From the NCBI RefSeq assembly GCF_002288185.1, contig NZ_CP016776.1, positions 434,001 through 498,000 on the forward strand: 64,000 bases of DNA, given 5' to 3'. The notes beneath the pieces are model-generated. The model saw nothing but the letters and a program-made list of their open reading frames with translations, was not told the origin of the DNA and ran no database searches. This DNA comes from Candidatus Planktophila vernalis (GTDB lineage Bacteria; Actinomycetota; Actinomycetes; Nanopelagicales; Nanopelagicaceae). The translations under genes were made by a program, and so were the position numbers. Of the stretch, positions 1-9,076 are shown in pieces. Position 1 is the stretch's first letter. Each line of letters starts with the position of its first letter.

Positions 1-2020
1 GCGCGGACTTGCTTATCGAAAAGATTCAGCAGTGAACTGGTGTCCTGGTTGCCAAACTGTTTTAGCTAATGAGCAAGTAGTTGCAGGACTTTGTGAGCGT
101 TGTGATTCAGCCGTAACGAAGAAGAAGTTGAATCAGTGGTATTTCAAGATCACTGATTACGCCGATCGTTTACTAGATGACATGGCTCAACTTGAGGGCA
201 AGTGGCCTGAAAAAGTCTTAATGATGCAGCGCAACTGGATTGGTCGTTCAACTGGTGCCAATGTTTCCTTTGTAATTGAAGGCCGCACGGCACCTGTAAC
301 CATCTACACAACCCGTCCAGATACTTTATATGGCGCGACTTTCATGGTTGTTGCTGCCGATAGTGAACTTGCTGCAGAGTTAGTGGTTGGTACAGGAATC
401 GAAACAGAGTTCAATGCTTATCTTGAAAAAATCAAGGCTGATAGCGATATTGATCGTCTAGCAACAGATCGTCCTAAGAGTGGAGTTTTCCTAAATCGCT
501 ATGCGATTAACCCTGTAAATGGAGCAAAGCTACCTATCTGGGCAAGTGATTATGTTCTAGCTGATTACGGCACCGGTGCCATCATGGCTGTTCCAGCTCA
601 CGATCAGCGAGATTTAGATTTTGCTAAAGCATTTAAATTGCCTGTAGTTGTAGTTGTTGAAACTGGGGAAGAAGATCCCAATACAAGTGGTGTTGCAACA
701 ACGGGAGATGGAAAATTAGTTAACTCAGGCGCACTCAATGGTCTTAATAAGGCCGATGCAATCGCTGCTATTAACAGCCAATTAGAAAAAGATGGTCTTG
801 GAAAATCTGCCCGTAACTACCGTTTGCGCGATTGGTTAGTCTCTCGTCAGCGCTACTGGGGAACTCCAATTCCAATTATTCACTGCCCATCATGTGGTGA
901 AGTTCCTGTTCCTGCAGATCAACTTCCACTTACTTTGCCTGATGCAAAAGGTTTAGATTTAAAGCCAAAGGGAACATCACCACTGGGTGCTGCAACTGAT
1001 TGGGTCAATGTTGCATGTCCTAAGTGTGGGGCTGCATCAAAGAGAGATACTGACACGATGGATACCTTCGTGGATTCATCCTGGTATTACTTACGTTATC
1101 CATCATCTACTGTGCACGATGAACCATTTTCAAAGAAAGATATTGAAACGTGGTTGCCAGTTGATCAATATGTTGGCGGCGTAACACATGCGATTTTGCA
1201 CCTTCTCTACAGCCGCTTCTTTACTAAAGTATTAAGCGACATGGGCATGGTTAATTTCAATGAACCATTTACCCGCCTGCTCAACCAAGGAATGGTTGTC
1301 ATGGATGGCTCTGCGATGTCAAAGAGCCGTGGCAACCTTGTTGCACTCTCTGATGAACTTGAAAAGCATGGCGTTGATGCAATTCGCTTGTCTATGGTTT
1401 TTGCTGGTCCACCAGAAGATGACGTTGACTGGTCTGATGTTTCACCATCGGGTTCAGTTAAATTCTTAACTCGTGCTTGGCGTTTATCTGGAGATGTAAC
1501 AAGTGCTCCAGGGGCAGATTTTTCCAAGGGAGATGTCTCTCTGCGTAAAGCAACACACAAGGCATTAAATGATGCAGGATTTGCAGTTGAGTCATTCCGA
1601 TTCAACGTCGCAGTCGCCCGCGTTATGGAGCTAGTAAATGCAACGCGTAAAGCGATTGACTCTGGTTGCGGAGGCTCTGATCCTGCAGTTCGCGAAGCTG
1701 TTGAAGCAATTGCAATCATGATTTCACTTGTTGCACCGTTTACAGCAGAAGAGATGTGGGAGCGATTGGGACATAAGCCTGCTGTGGCACTTGCAGGCTG
1801 GCCAGCGGTGGATCCAAAACTTCTTGTGGCAGATTCAGTGGAAGCCGTTATTCAAATTAATGGCAAGATTAAAGAGCGCATTGATGTCTCACCAACGATT
1901 ACAGATGCAGAACTTGAGGCGTTAGCCCTTGCACACCCAACGATTGTTGCCGAACTAGGCACAAACGCACCGAAAAAGGTCATTGCGCGCGCGCCAAAAC
2001 TAGTTAATATCGTCGCTTAA
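1..2020 (+). CDS. leuS: Leucyl-tRNA synthetase (5' end outside window)
   Basis: This class I synthetase charges tRNA-Leu in the cytoplasm. The reading frame is open from base 2, so the N-terminus, including the HIGH motif, lies outside the window. Visible are a zinc-binding CPGC/CERC pair at the left edge, the CP1 editing domain with the threonine-rich [12 protein letters not shown] segment and the editing-site sequence AVPAHDQRD, a second CPSC/CPKC zinc pair, and the KMSKS-type loop MSKSRGN at 1316-1336, followed by the anticodon-binding and C-terminal domains. It lies upstream of the comE genes and holA, a common actinobacterial order. About 670 residues are present of a protein usually 800-950 residues long. 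Identity is secure; only the start is unknown. Confidence 0.97.
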   Translation, partial: RGLAYRKDSAVNWCPGCQTVLANEQVVAGLCERCDSAVTKKKLNQWYFKITDYADRLLDDMAQLEGKWPEKVLMMQRNWIGRSTGANVSFVIEGRTAPVTIYTTRPDTLYGATFMVVAADSELAAELVVGTGIETEFNAYLEKIKADSDIDRLATDRPKSGVFLNRYAINPVNGAKLPIWASDYVLADYGTGAIMAVPAHDQRDLDFAKAFKLPVVVVVETGEEDPNTSGVATTGDGKLVNSGALNGLNKADAIAAINSQLEKDGLGKSARNYRLRDWLVSRQRYWGTPIPIIHCPSCGEVPVPADQLPLTLPDAKGLDLKPKGTSPLGAATDWVNVACPKCGAASKRDTDTMDTFVDSSWYYLRYPSSTVHDEPFSKKDIETWLPVDQYVGGVTHAILHLLYSRFFTKVLSDMGMVNFNEPFTRLLNQGMVVMDGSAMSKSRGNLVALSDELEKHGVDAIRLSMVFAGPPEDDVDWSDVSPSGSVKFLTRAWRLSGDVTSAPGADFSKGDVSLRKATHKALNDAGFAVESFRFNVAVARVMELVNATRKAIDSGCGGSDPAVREAVEAIAIMISLVAPFTAEEMWERLGHKPAVALAGWPAVDPKLLVADSVEAVIQINGKIKERIDVSPTITDAELEALALAHPTIVAELGTNAPKKVIARAPKLVNIVA

Positions 2021-2034
2021 TACTCGCGCGAGTA
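2021..2034. promoter_or_regulatory. Perfect 14-bp palindrome, possible operator
   Basis: TACTCGCGCGAGTA begins immediately after the leuS stop and is a perfect inverted repeat. It lies 26 bases before the cysteine-synthase-like gene, just ahead of a possible -10 box (CACAAT, 2039-2044). With no loop and no T-run it is a poor terminator. An operator is the likelier reading, but the regulator is unknown. Confidence 0.35.
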
Positions 2035-2060
2035 GTTCCACAATATGAAAGGCACTGTCA

Positions 2061-2945
2061 ATGAAGACAATTCTAGATGCCATCGGTAATACGCCATTAA
2101 TTAATATTGAAGGCATTTGGGTCAAGATGGAGTATTTGAATCCATCTGGTTCTATTAAAGCGCGAATGGCTAAATACATGATTGAACGTGCGGAAGAAGA
2201 AGGCTTATTAAAGCCTGGTGACACAATTGTTGAAGCAAGTAGCGGTAATACTGGAAATGCAATGAGCATGATTGCAGCAGTTAAGGGCTACAAAATGTTA
2301 GTAATCATGCCCGATGGGATGAGTCCAGAGCGCACAGCAATCTCTGAAGCATTTGGCGCAGAAGTTCACACCATGGGAGATTTCCATGTTAACGACGCGC
2401 TAGAAGAAGCACGTCGGCGCGGAGCAATGCCAGGTTTTTTTGCACCACAACAATTTGATAATGAATGGAACGTGGAAGAGAACCGTCAGTGGCTAGGTCA
2501 AGAGATTTTGCAACAAATGCCAGTTTTACCAGATCTACTCGTCAGTGGAGTTGGAACAGGCGGAACAGTTATTGGCGTGGGACAAGCCTTCAAAGCTGCA
2601 AATCCAAAGTGCAAGGTGATTGCGCTAGAGCCGTCTGAATCATGCACAATTTTGTGTGGAGAAGTCTCAAAGCATTTAATTGAAGGAATCGCTGATGGCT
2701 TTATTCCAGGCATTGTTACCCGCCATCATCATGAATTAGATGGAGTTATTGATGTGGGCTCAGAAGAGTCAATTGCTGAGATGCGCCGTTTGGCAAGAGT
2801 GCATGGCATTTTCGTAGGCCCATCTTCAGGAGCACACATGATTGCAGCAAAGAGATTGAAGGAGCAGTACGGTGTTGAAAACGTCGTTACTTTCTTCTGT
2901 GATGAGGGCGAGAAGTACATCAACGACTACTGGCTTAAGAAGTAA
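2061..2945 (+). CDS. Cysteine synthase family PLP enzyme
   Basis: This is a fold-type II PLP enzyme of the cysteine synthase / cystathionine beta-synthase family, 294 residues, slightly shorter than CysK. The PLP lysine is K33 in NPSGSIKAR, the substrate loop SSGNTGN is at 60-66, the phosphate-binding GVGTGGT is near residue 165, and GPSSGAH is near the C-terminus. The likely reaction is beta-replacement on O-acetylserine or a related substrate to make cysteine. The lysine motif reads SIKAR rather than the SVKDR usual in CysK, so the exact substrate is uncertain. The start is ATG with an AAAGG-type ribosome binding site. It stands alone between leuS and comEA, with no cysE beside it. Confidence 0.8.
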   Translation: MKTILDAIGNTPLINIEGIWVKMEYLNPSGSIKARMAKYMIERAEEEGLLKPGDTIVEASSGNTGNAMSMIAAVKGYKMLVIMPDGMSPERTAISEAFGAEVHTMGDFHVNDALEEARRRGAMPGFFAPQQFDNEWNVEENRQWLGQEILQQMPVLPDLLVSGVGTGGTVIGVGQAFKAANPKCKVIALEPSESCTILCGEVSKHLIEGIADGFIPGIVTRHHHELDGVIDVGSEESIAEMRRLARVHGIFVGPSSGAHMIAAKRLKEQYGVENVVTFFCDEGEKYINDYWLKK

Positions 2946-3005
2946 ATATCCACACCCTTTAGCTTCACGTAAGCCTGTTTTGTCATCGCCCTGAACTATT
3001 GGGGC

Positions 3006-3614
3006 ATGGAATATTTCTCACAGATATTTGAAAAACTAGCCACCTGGTGGTTTGACCTCAACTTCACCTCCATTCAAAAACGAGCTCTACTTGTCATTTC
3101 GGCGGTAGTCGTTGTTATCTCGGTATTCATTGTCATTAGAGGAAATATGGATGAGGTAACTGCGCCTCCTGTAGTAGTCGAGCAAGTCCAAGCTCCACAG
3201 ATATTTGTAGATGTGACTGGCGCAGTTAATACACCAGGTGTTTACACACTCACTGCAAGCTCTCGCGTAATCGATGCAATCAAAGCCGCTGGAGGATCAG
3301 CTGCTGGAGCAGACCTGAGCACAATTAATTTGGCACGAGTGTTGGCAGATGGTGAGCAGATTTACGTTGATGCTGCAGTTACAAATAGCAAAGGCGTTCG
3401 AATCAGTGCAACAAAGCGCAGCGGTCCAATAAGTATTAACCGGGCAACAGTAAGTGATTTTGATTCACTCGACGGGATTGGTCCTGTCATTGCACGGCGC
3501 ATAGTTGAGTATAGAAAAACACACGGTCCGTTTATGACAATTGAAGATCTGCAAAAGGTGAGCGGAATCGGTGAGGCAAAATTCGCACAAATCAAAAGCA
3601 AAATTCGCATTTAA
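3006..3614 (+). CDS. comEA: ComEA-like DNA-binding competence protein
   Basis: A 202-residue protein with one N-terminal membrane helix (about residues 27-46), then a SLBB domain starting near IFVDVTGAVNTPGVYTL, then a C-terminal pair of helix-hairpin-helix motifs (SINRATVSDFDSLDGIGPVIARRIVEYR and the following GIGEAKF region). In the competence system ComEA binds double-stranded DNA outside the membrane and hands it to the ComEC channel, whose gene follows directly. A -10-like AACTAT (2994-2999) stands six bases before the ATG and there is no Shine-Dalgarno sequence, which suggests a leaderless transcript. Confidence 0.9.
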   Translation: MEYFSQIFEKLATWWFDLNFTSIQKRALLVISAVVVVISVFIVIRGNMDEVTAPPVVVEQVQAPQIFVDVTGAVNTPGVYTLTASSRVIDAIKAAGGSAAGADLSTINLARVLADGEQIYVDAAVTNSKGVRISATKRSGPISINRATVSDFDSLDGIGPVIARRIVEYRKTHGPFMTIEDLQKVSGIGEAKFAQIKSKIRI

Positions 3615-3712
3615 CCGATTACAGAGCAGTTGCTCTGGGCGGTGCAATCTGGGCAGGTGCGTTATTTCAAAGTGCGTGTGCCCCGTGGCAAATCTCATGT
3701 GCGGCATTAGCG

Positions 3713-5854
3713 TTGGGCGCACTTTCTTTGCTGAGTCGAAAAGCGCGCTTTAGCGTCATCATCTGTGCACTTCTTCTAGGTTCAACAGTGATGTCTATCC
3801 GCCAGGCATCATTGGCCAATAGCCAAATAACTAGATTCTTTATGCAGAGTGCAACGCTCACAGCTGAAGTTGTTACGGATCCCAGCAAAACCAGCACCGG
3901 TAAATATTCATTTATTGCACGTGCAATCTTGGTCAATAACAGTTCAATTCATTACAAATTGCGAGTACCGATACGAGTGATGACATCACATCGAAGTGTG
4001 ACAAAACTCTTGCCTGGGCAAAGATTTAGCGCCCAAGGGCGAATCGTTTCAAGCAAAGAGGCGCGAGTTGCTGCCTTAGTTGTAATAAAGGATGACATCC
4101 ACATTCTTACACCGCCTTCGCGTTGGGCAAGTGCGTTGGGTGCAATTCGCTTAGGTCTGCGCTCACTTTCTGGTGATGGAAATGCAGGTGCACTCATACC
4201 TGGCATGGTTCTGGGGGATACGTCCAAACAAAGCGCGCAGTTCAAAGATTCAATGAAGCGCTCTGGCTTAACGCACTTAGTTGCAGTCAGTGGTGCCAAT
4301 TTTGCACTCGTTTCAGCTTTTGTCTTATGGCTCATGCAGTTTCTATTCTCGAAAATGAAATTCCGCCTCTCTGCAACGGCTATCTCTCTGATTGCATTCA
4401 TTGCACTGGTGCGACCATCGCCATCTGTACTACGTGCTGCTGCTATGGCAGCTGTTTTACTCATTGCACAAGGCACTAAACGTGGACGCGATTCACTTCC
4501 TGCTCTGGGTTTTGCAATGGCAGCTGTTGTCATAGTTGATCCATGGCAAGCGCGTGATGCAGGTTTTGCTCTCTCTGTCTTAGCAACCGCAGGGCTTCTT
4601 CTTTTTGCACCTGTTCTGATTGAAAAACTCTCATCCCACATGCCAGTTAAGTTGGCCCAAGCTCTTTCTCCACCAATTGCAGCAACAGTTTTCTGCTCAC
4701 CCATCATCGTTGCACTCTCTGGCTATTTAGCCCCAATGAGCATTATTGCTAATTTATTAGCGGCTCCCTTTGTTGCCCCCATCACGATTGTTGGCTTTAT
4801 TGCCGCTCTTTTTTCACCTTTTGCCTCATTCATCTCCTCAGTATTGATTTGGTTTATTCGCTTTCCTGCAGGGGCAATTGCACTCATTGCACAGTGGGCA
4901 TCTAGCTTTCCAGTTCTCACGCTACAAACAGGAAAAATTGGATTTCTCATAGTTGCTAGCTTCACTCTGCTGGCTTGGTTGTTTAAGAAATGGTTTAAAT
5001 ACATCGTGATCTTCACCTTGATAATTCTCATTTCCATCACGTGGCTGCAACGTTGGCCAGGAGGGGATTGGCAGGTGGCTAACTGTGATATTGGTCAGGG
5101 TGATTCGATGGTAATTAATTTAGGCAATCATCAGGGGATAGTTATAGATGTTGGACCAGATCCTGTTGCAGAAGATCGTTGTTTGAAAGCACTTGGAATA
5201 AAGGAGATTCCGCTTCTTATTCTCTCCCACTTTCATGCAGATCACGTTGCGGGATTACCGGGGGCGTTAAACAAGCGCACTGTTGGACAAGTTTGGGTCA
5301 GTGTTAATTCAGCGCCACTTGTTGAAAGTGCAATGGCGGGATCAGCATTAGCAGGAGTTGAGATGATTAAGGCGGTGCGTGGGATGGGTGCAAGGGTTGG
5401 TGCCTTAAGTATCAATGTCCTTTGGCCAACTTTGAGTGCAACTAGTTTTGAAGAAATGCCTGGGGATGGTTCACAAATAAACAACTCCAGTATTGCCACA
5501 CTAATAACAAGTGATGCTTTTTCAATCTTTGCAGGTGGGGATATTGAGCCACCGGTTCAAGAAATTCTGGTTAAAGATGTTGGCCCCGTTGATATTTATA
5601 AAGTCTCTCATCATGGTTCTAGATACCAGGACGTAGCTTTTATGAGCGCTTTGCACCCACGTATTTCCATAATTTCAGTGGGGGCAGGCAATACTTATGG
5701 CCACCCAGCAGTGCAAACCCTGGAGGCGCTGGCTAGACTCGGCTCAGAGGTTTTACGTACAGATATAAATGGTGCGATTGCAGTTCAAGTGCGAAATCAT
5801 CAATTCACGGTGCGAAAAGCCAAGGGACGTTTTAATCTCATTAGATGGGGGTAG
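3713..5854 (+). CDS. comEC: ComEC DNA-uptake channel (true start probably upstream and non-AUG)
   Basis: A polytopic membrane protein that carries single-stranded DNA across the cytoplasmic membrane. It has the ComEC/Rec2 competence region (GLTHLVAVSGANFALVSAF, many helices) followed by a metallo-beta-lactamase-like domain with LSHFHADH near residue 505 and SHHGSRYQD near 640. The first canonical start is TTG at 3713. The frame is open upstream to 3575 and encodes DYRAVALGGAIWAGALF, which looks like the missing first membrane segment. No ATG, GTG or TTG exists in that stretch; ATT at 3581, four bases after GTGAGG, is the best candidate. The coordinates given use the first canonical codon. With the ATT start the gene would overlap the end of comEA. 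Confidence 0.9.
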   Translation: MGALSLLSRKARFSVIICALLLGSTVMSIRQASLANSQITRFFMQSATLTAEVVTDPSKTSTGKYSFIARAILVNNSSIHYKLRVPIRVMTSHRSVTKLLPGQRFSAQGRIVSSKEARVAALVVIKDDIHILTPPSRWASALGAIRLGLRSLSGDGNAGALIPGMVLGDTSKQSAQFKDSMKRSGLTHLVAVSGANFALVSAFVLWLMQFLFSKMKFRLSATAISLIAFIALVRPSPSVLRAAAMAAVLLIAQGTKRGRDSLPALGFAMAAVVIVDPWQARDAGFALSVLATAGLLLFAPVLIEKLSSHMPVKLAQALSPPIAATVFCSPIIVALSGYLAPMSIIANLLAAPFVAPITIVGFIAALFSPFASFISSVLIWFIRFPAGAIALIAQWASSFPVLTLQTGKIGFLIVASFTLLAWLFKKWFKYIVIFTLIILISITWLQRWPGGDWQVANCDIGQGDSMVINLGNHQGIVIDVGPDPVAEDRCLKALGIKEIPLLILSHFHADHVAGLPGALNKRTVGQVWVSVNSAPLVESAMAGSALAGVEMIKAVRGMGARVGALSINVLWPTLSATSFEEMPGDGSQINNSSIATLITSDAFSIFAGGDIEPPVQEILVKDVGPVDIYKVSHHGSRYQDVAFMSALHPRISIISVGAGNTYGHPAVQTLEALARLGSEVLRTDINGAIAVQVRNHQFTVRKAKGRFNLIRWG

Positions 5855-5861
5855 ATACATA

Positions 5862-6803
5862 ATGAATTCCTTCTACCTCATCCTGGGATCAGAGGCTGCT
5901 CTTGCCGATAGAGCACTCACTAAGCTCACTGCTCAACTTAAAGATGAGAAATGTGAGATTTCAACTCTCTTTGCAGCAGATGCAATCGTTGGTGATATCG
6001 CCGATGCACTTGCGCCATCACTATTTTCAGAGCGCCGTGGATTAATCATCCGTGATCTACAGGATTTGCCTGAAGATTCCAAAGATGAAGTGACAAGATA
6101 CTTAGATTCTCCAGATCCAACAATGACTGTTGTTTTTGTTCATAAAGGTGGCGTTAAAGGCAAAGCATTATTAGATGCGATTAAAAAGTTAAAGCCAGAG
6201 ATAATTGCTTGTGAGCCAATTAAGAAAGAAGCTGAGAAGGAAGAGTTTGTTCGAAACCTTTTTCTTGATTTAAAGCGAAAGGCTACTCCAGGTGCAATCA
6301 CTGCATTAGTTGGGGCGTTAGGAAATGATCTGCGAGAGCTTCAATCAGCAATTGGACAGATTGCAGCAGATGCACCAGCTGGAACTATTGATGAAGTCAT
6401 GATTGATAAGTTTCATCAAGGCAGAGTGGAAACAACAGGTTTTGATGTTGCCGATGCAACGTTGGATGGTAATTTGCCAGCAGCACTGATCGCACTTCGA
6501 AGCGCACTAGAAACTGGAACTGATCCAGTAATGATTACAAGTGCTATTGCTTCATCACTTCGCTCACTTGCAAAAGTTTCAGGTGCTAATCGCGGCGTGA
6601 AATCTTTTGAACTAGCTGGGCAATTAGGTATGGCACCATGGCAAATTGATAAGGCCCGCAGACAGTTAAATCGATGGACACCAGCTCAAATCGCTGATGC
6701 CGTTGGGGCCATCGCCCTGGCAGATGCCCAAGTAAAAGGTGCGGCTAGTGATCCGATTTACGCCCTAGAAAAGGCCTTGACCCGAATCGCCCAAAAGGGC
6801 TAG
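5862..6803 (+). CDS. holA: DNA polymerase III delta subunit
   Basis: The delta subunit is the wrench of the clamp loader: it opens the beta sliding clamp. The 313-residue protein begins MNSFYLILGSEAALADRAL, typical of the HolA N-terminal domain, and continues through the AAA-like core to a helical C-terminal domain (AKVSGANRGVKSFELAGQLGM, then ALADAQVKGAASDPIYALEKAL). A longer frame runs back into comEC, but ATG 5862 has a GGGGGT ribosome site and fits the family start. It follows comEC by seven bases, so the two are probably co-transcribed. Confidence 0.93.
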   Translation: MNSFYLILGSEAALADRALTKLTAQLKDEKCEISTLFAADAIVGDIADALAPSLFSERRGLIIRDLQDLPEDSKDEVTRYLDSPDPTMTVVFVHKGGVKGKALLDAIKKLKPEIIACEPIKKEAEKEEFVRNLFLDLKRKATPGAITALVGALGNDLRELQSAIGQIAADAPAGTIDEVMIDKFHQGRVETTGFDVADATLDGNLPAALIALRSALETGTDPVMITSAIASSLRSLAKVSGANRGVKSFELAGQLGMAPWQIDKARRQLNRWTPAQIADAVGAIALADAQVKGAASDPIYALEKALTRIAQKG

Positions 6804-6813
6804 AAATCGCAAT

Positions 6814-6842
6814 TTGACCCTGGCCTAGAGGTTCCGTACCCT
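6814..6842 (+). promoter_or_regulatory. Promoter of rplU-rpmA
   Basis: TTGACC (6814-6819), a 17-base spacer and TACCCT (6837-6842) match a sigma-70-type promoter. The predicted start near 6849 gives a leader of about 56 bases before rplU. Confidence 0.6.
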
Positions 6843-6850
6843 TAGCGTCT

Positions 6851-6882
6851 GCCCGAAGGAACCTTTGGTTCTTGCCATGGGC
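6851..6882 (+). promoter_or_regulatory. Structured 5' leader of rplU (L21-leader-like)
   Basis: An inner hairpin pairs AGGAACC (6857-6863) with GGTTCTT (6867-6873) across a TTT loop. An outer GCCC (6851-6854) can pair with GGGC (6879-6882). It ends about 22 bases before the rplU start. Autoregulatory leaders ahead of rplU are known in other bacteria; assignment to such a class here rests on position and is not proven. Confidence 0.45.
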
Positions 6883-6904
6883 TAAAAATGAACTGGAGTT
6901 ACAC

Positions 6905-7219
6905 GTGTACGCAATCGTTAAAGCTGGCGGCCATCAGGAGAAAGTGGCAGTTGGAGACACAGTCACTGTCGATCGCATCGACGCTGCTGTTGGCGCAACT
7001 GTTTCATTTCCTGCAGTGCTCCTAGTAGATGGTGCATCTGTTACTTCAGATCCAAAGCTTCTCTCTGGCGTTAAGGTCACAGGCGAAGTACTTGAGGAGA
7101 CTAAGGGCCCAAAGATCGATATTTTGCGTTACAAGAACAAGACAGGTCACCGTCGTCGTCAGGGATTTCGCGCTAAGCAGACTCTCGTAAAAATTACCGC
7201 CATCAACGGCGCGAAGTAA
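6905..7219 (+). CDS. rplU: 50S ribosomal protein L21
   Basis: L21 binds 23S rRNA in the large subunit. The 104-residue protein begins [18 protein letters not shown] and ends with the [14 protein letters not shown]-like basic segment that is typical of the family. GTG 6905 follows a CTGGAG ribosome site and matches the conserved MYAIVKAGG start; the in-frame ATG farther upstream would add a tail that L21 lacks. It forms an operon with rpmA, 11 bases downstream. Confidence 0.96.
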   Translation: MYAIVKAGGHQEKVAVGDTVTVDRIDAAVGATVSFPAVLLVDGASVTSDPKLLSGVKVTGEVLEETKGPKIDILRYKNKTGHRRRQGFRAKQTLVKITAINGAK

Positions 7220-7230
7220 AGGATAAATAA

Positions 7231-7491
7231 ATGGCAAGTAAGAAGGGTGTCTCCTCGACACGAAACGGTCGCGATTCCAATGCGCAATACCTCGGTATCA
7301 AGCGCTTTGGCGGACAAGAAGTGAATGCAGGCGAGATCCTAGTTCGCCAGCGCGGAACACATTTTCACCCAGGCAAGAACGTTGGACGCGGTAAGGACGA
7401 CACACTGTTTGCATTAGCAGCTGGTGCAGTTGAATACGGTCGCGCTCGCGGACGTCGCGTAGTGAATGTTGTGGTTCCGGTAGCTCTATAA
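7231..7491 (+). CDS. rpmA: 50S ribosomal protein L27
   Basis: L27 is an 86-residue protein whose N-terminal tail reaches the peptidyl transferase centre. The sequence starts [19 protein letters not shown] and carries LGIKRFGGQ and [23 protein letters not shown], all hallmarks of the family. There is no N-terminal extension of the kind cleaved by Prp in Firmicutes. It is the last gene of the rplU operon, with a strong terminator 18 bases after the stop. Confidence 0.97.
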   Translation: MASKKGVSSTRNGRDSNAQYLGIKRFGGQEVNAGEILVRQRGTHFHPGKNVGRGKDDTLFALAAGAVEYGRARGRRVVNVVVPVAL

Positions 7492-7509
7492 AAGGTTTCT
7501 CTAAAAAGG

Positions 7510-7539
7510 GCGAGCCGTAATCACACGGCTCGCTTTTTT
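7510..7539 (+). terminator. Rho-independent terminator after rpmA
   Basis: GCGAGCCGT (7510-7518) pairs perfectly with ACGGCTCGC (7525-7533) across AATCAC, followed by six T (7534-7539). It ends the rplU-rpmA transcript just before obg. Confidence 0.92.
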
Positions 7540-7567
7540 ATTTTCTGCAGTGAAGGGAGTTAATGAC

Positions 7568-9076
7568 ATGACAACATTTGTTGATCGTGTGACTCTCTAT
7601 GCCTCTGCCGGAAAAGGTGGAGATGGTTGTGTCTCTGTTAAACGTGAAAAATTCAAGCCACTAGGTGGACCAGATGGCGGTAATGGTGGACGCGGCGGCG
7701 ATGTAATTCTCGTAGTTGATCCAAGTGTTACAACTCTGCTTGATTTCCATCATTCACCACACCGCAAAGCAACGTCAGGTCATCAAGGTTATGGCGATCG
7801 CAAAGATGGTCATCAAGGTGAAGATTTAATCCTTGGCGTTCCAAACGGCACAGTTATCTTTGATGCTGCAGGTGAACAGATTGCCGACCTTGTTGGAACC
7901 GGCACAACTTTTATTGCAGCCCAAGGTGGTTTTGGTGGCCTTGGAAACATGGCTCTATCTTCATCAAAGCGACGCGCACCAGGTTTTGCATTATTGGGTG
8001 AACCAGGTGAAGAGCGCACACTTTTCCTTGAACTTAAATCAGTTGCAGACATCGCACTTGTTGGTTATCCAAGTGCAGGAAAATCATCTCTTATTGCAGC
8101 TATTTCTGCAGCACGCCCAAAGATTGCTGACTATCCATTCACAACTCTTGCGCCAAATCTAGGTGTTGTTCAAGCCGGTGAAACACGATTTACCGTTGCC
8201 GATGTTCCAGGCTTAATTCCAGGTGCAAGCCAAGGAAAAGGTTTAGGCCTTGAATTCCTACGCCATGTTGAGCGCTGCGTTGCACTCGTGCATGTATTGG
8301 ACTGTGGAACTCTAGAAACAGATCGCAATCCAGTGCAAGATCTTGAAATCATTGAAAATGAATTAGCGCTATACGGTGGTCTAGAAGATCGTGTGCGAAT
8401 CATCGCGCTCAATAAAACAGATATTCCTGATGGAAAAGCCATGGCAGATATGGTTGAAGGCGAATTGCGCGAGCGAGGCTATGAGGTCTATCAAGTCTCT
8501 GCTGCATCACGTGCAGGCTTACAAGAATTGACTTATGCAATGGCACGTTTGATTCAAAAGGATCGTGCTGCCACTGCAGCCCTTGAAGTTCGCACACGCA
8601 TTATCTTGCGCCCAGTTGCAGTTGATGACTCTGGCTTTGAAGTTAAAGCCAATGCTGATGGTTCATTTAATGTTCGAGGCAAGAAGGTTGAGCGCTGGGT
8701 GCGCCAAACAAACTTTAAGAACGCAGAAGCCATTGGTTATCTAGCTGATCGTTTAGCGCAATTAGGTGTTGAGAAGGATCTCTTTAAAAAGGGCGCAGTT
8801 GCTGGAAGTGAAGTTCGAATTGGCGATGGCCTCACTCAAGTTGTTTTTGATTGGGAGCCAACAATTGAAGCCGGAGCAGAGCAGTTAGCTGGTCACTTGC
8901 ATCGCCGTGGAGAAGATTCACGCCTTGAATCAACATGGCAGCAAACCGAGCGTGTTGATGATGTTCTTAGCGATGATGAGATTGCAAAGCAGTGGGAATA
9001 CAACATCGAAGACCCACATTCACCTAAGATTTCAGCAGTTGAAGTTAATGAATCAGAGGATGGAGATGACAAGTGA
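7568..9076 (+). CDS. obg: GTPase Obg (CgtA)
   Basis: Obg is an essential GTPase of 50S assembly and stress signalling. The 502-residue protein has the glycine-rich Obg fold (residues 1-160, with [13 protein letters not shown]), a G domain with P-loop GYPSAGKSS near residue 166 and DVPGLIPGA switch II, and a C-terminal OCT domain. The tail is acidic (NESEDGDDK). An in-frame GTG lies six codons earlier, but ATG 7568 sits nine bases after AAGGGAG and gives the conserved MTTFVDRV start. The stop overlaps the proB start (GTGA). Confidence 0.96.
   Translation: MTTFVDRVTLYASAGKGGDGCVSVKREKFKPLGGPDGGNGGRGGDVILVVDPSVTTLLDFHHSPHRKATSGHQGYGDRKDGHQGEDLILGVPNGTVIFDAAGEQIADLVGTGTTFIAAQGGFGGLGNMALSSSKRRAPGFALLGEPGEERTLFLELKSVADIALVGYPSAGKSSLIAAISAARPKIADYPFTTLAPNLGVVQAGETRFTVADVPGLIPGASQGKGLGLEFLRHVERCVALVHVLDCGTLETDRNPVQDLEIIENELALYGGLEDRVRIIALNKTDIPDGKAMADMVEGELRERGYEVYQVSAASRAGLQELTYAMARLIQKDRAATAALEVRTRIILRPVAVDDSGFEVKANADGSFNVRGKKVERWVRQTNFKNAEAIGYLADRLAQLGVEKDLFKKGAVAGSEVRIGDGLTQVVFDWEPTIEAGAEQLAGHLHRRGEDSRLESTWQQTERVDDVLSDDEIAKQWEYNIEDPHSPKISAVEVNESEDGDDK

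Noticed and set aside
1207-1719. 170-codon minus-strand open frame opposite leuS
   Set aside because: Antisense shadow of a highly conserved synthetase domain.
3952-4707. 251-codon minus-strand open frame opposite comEC
   Set aside because: Antisense shadow; low-complexity composition and no family features.
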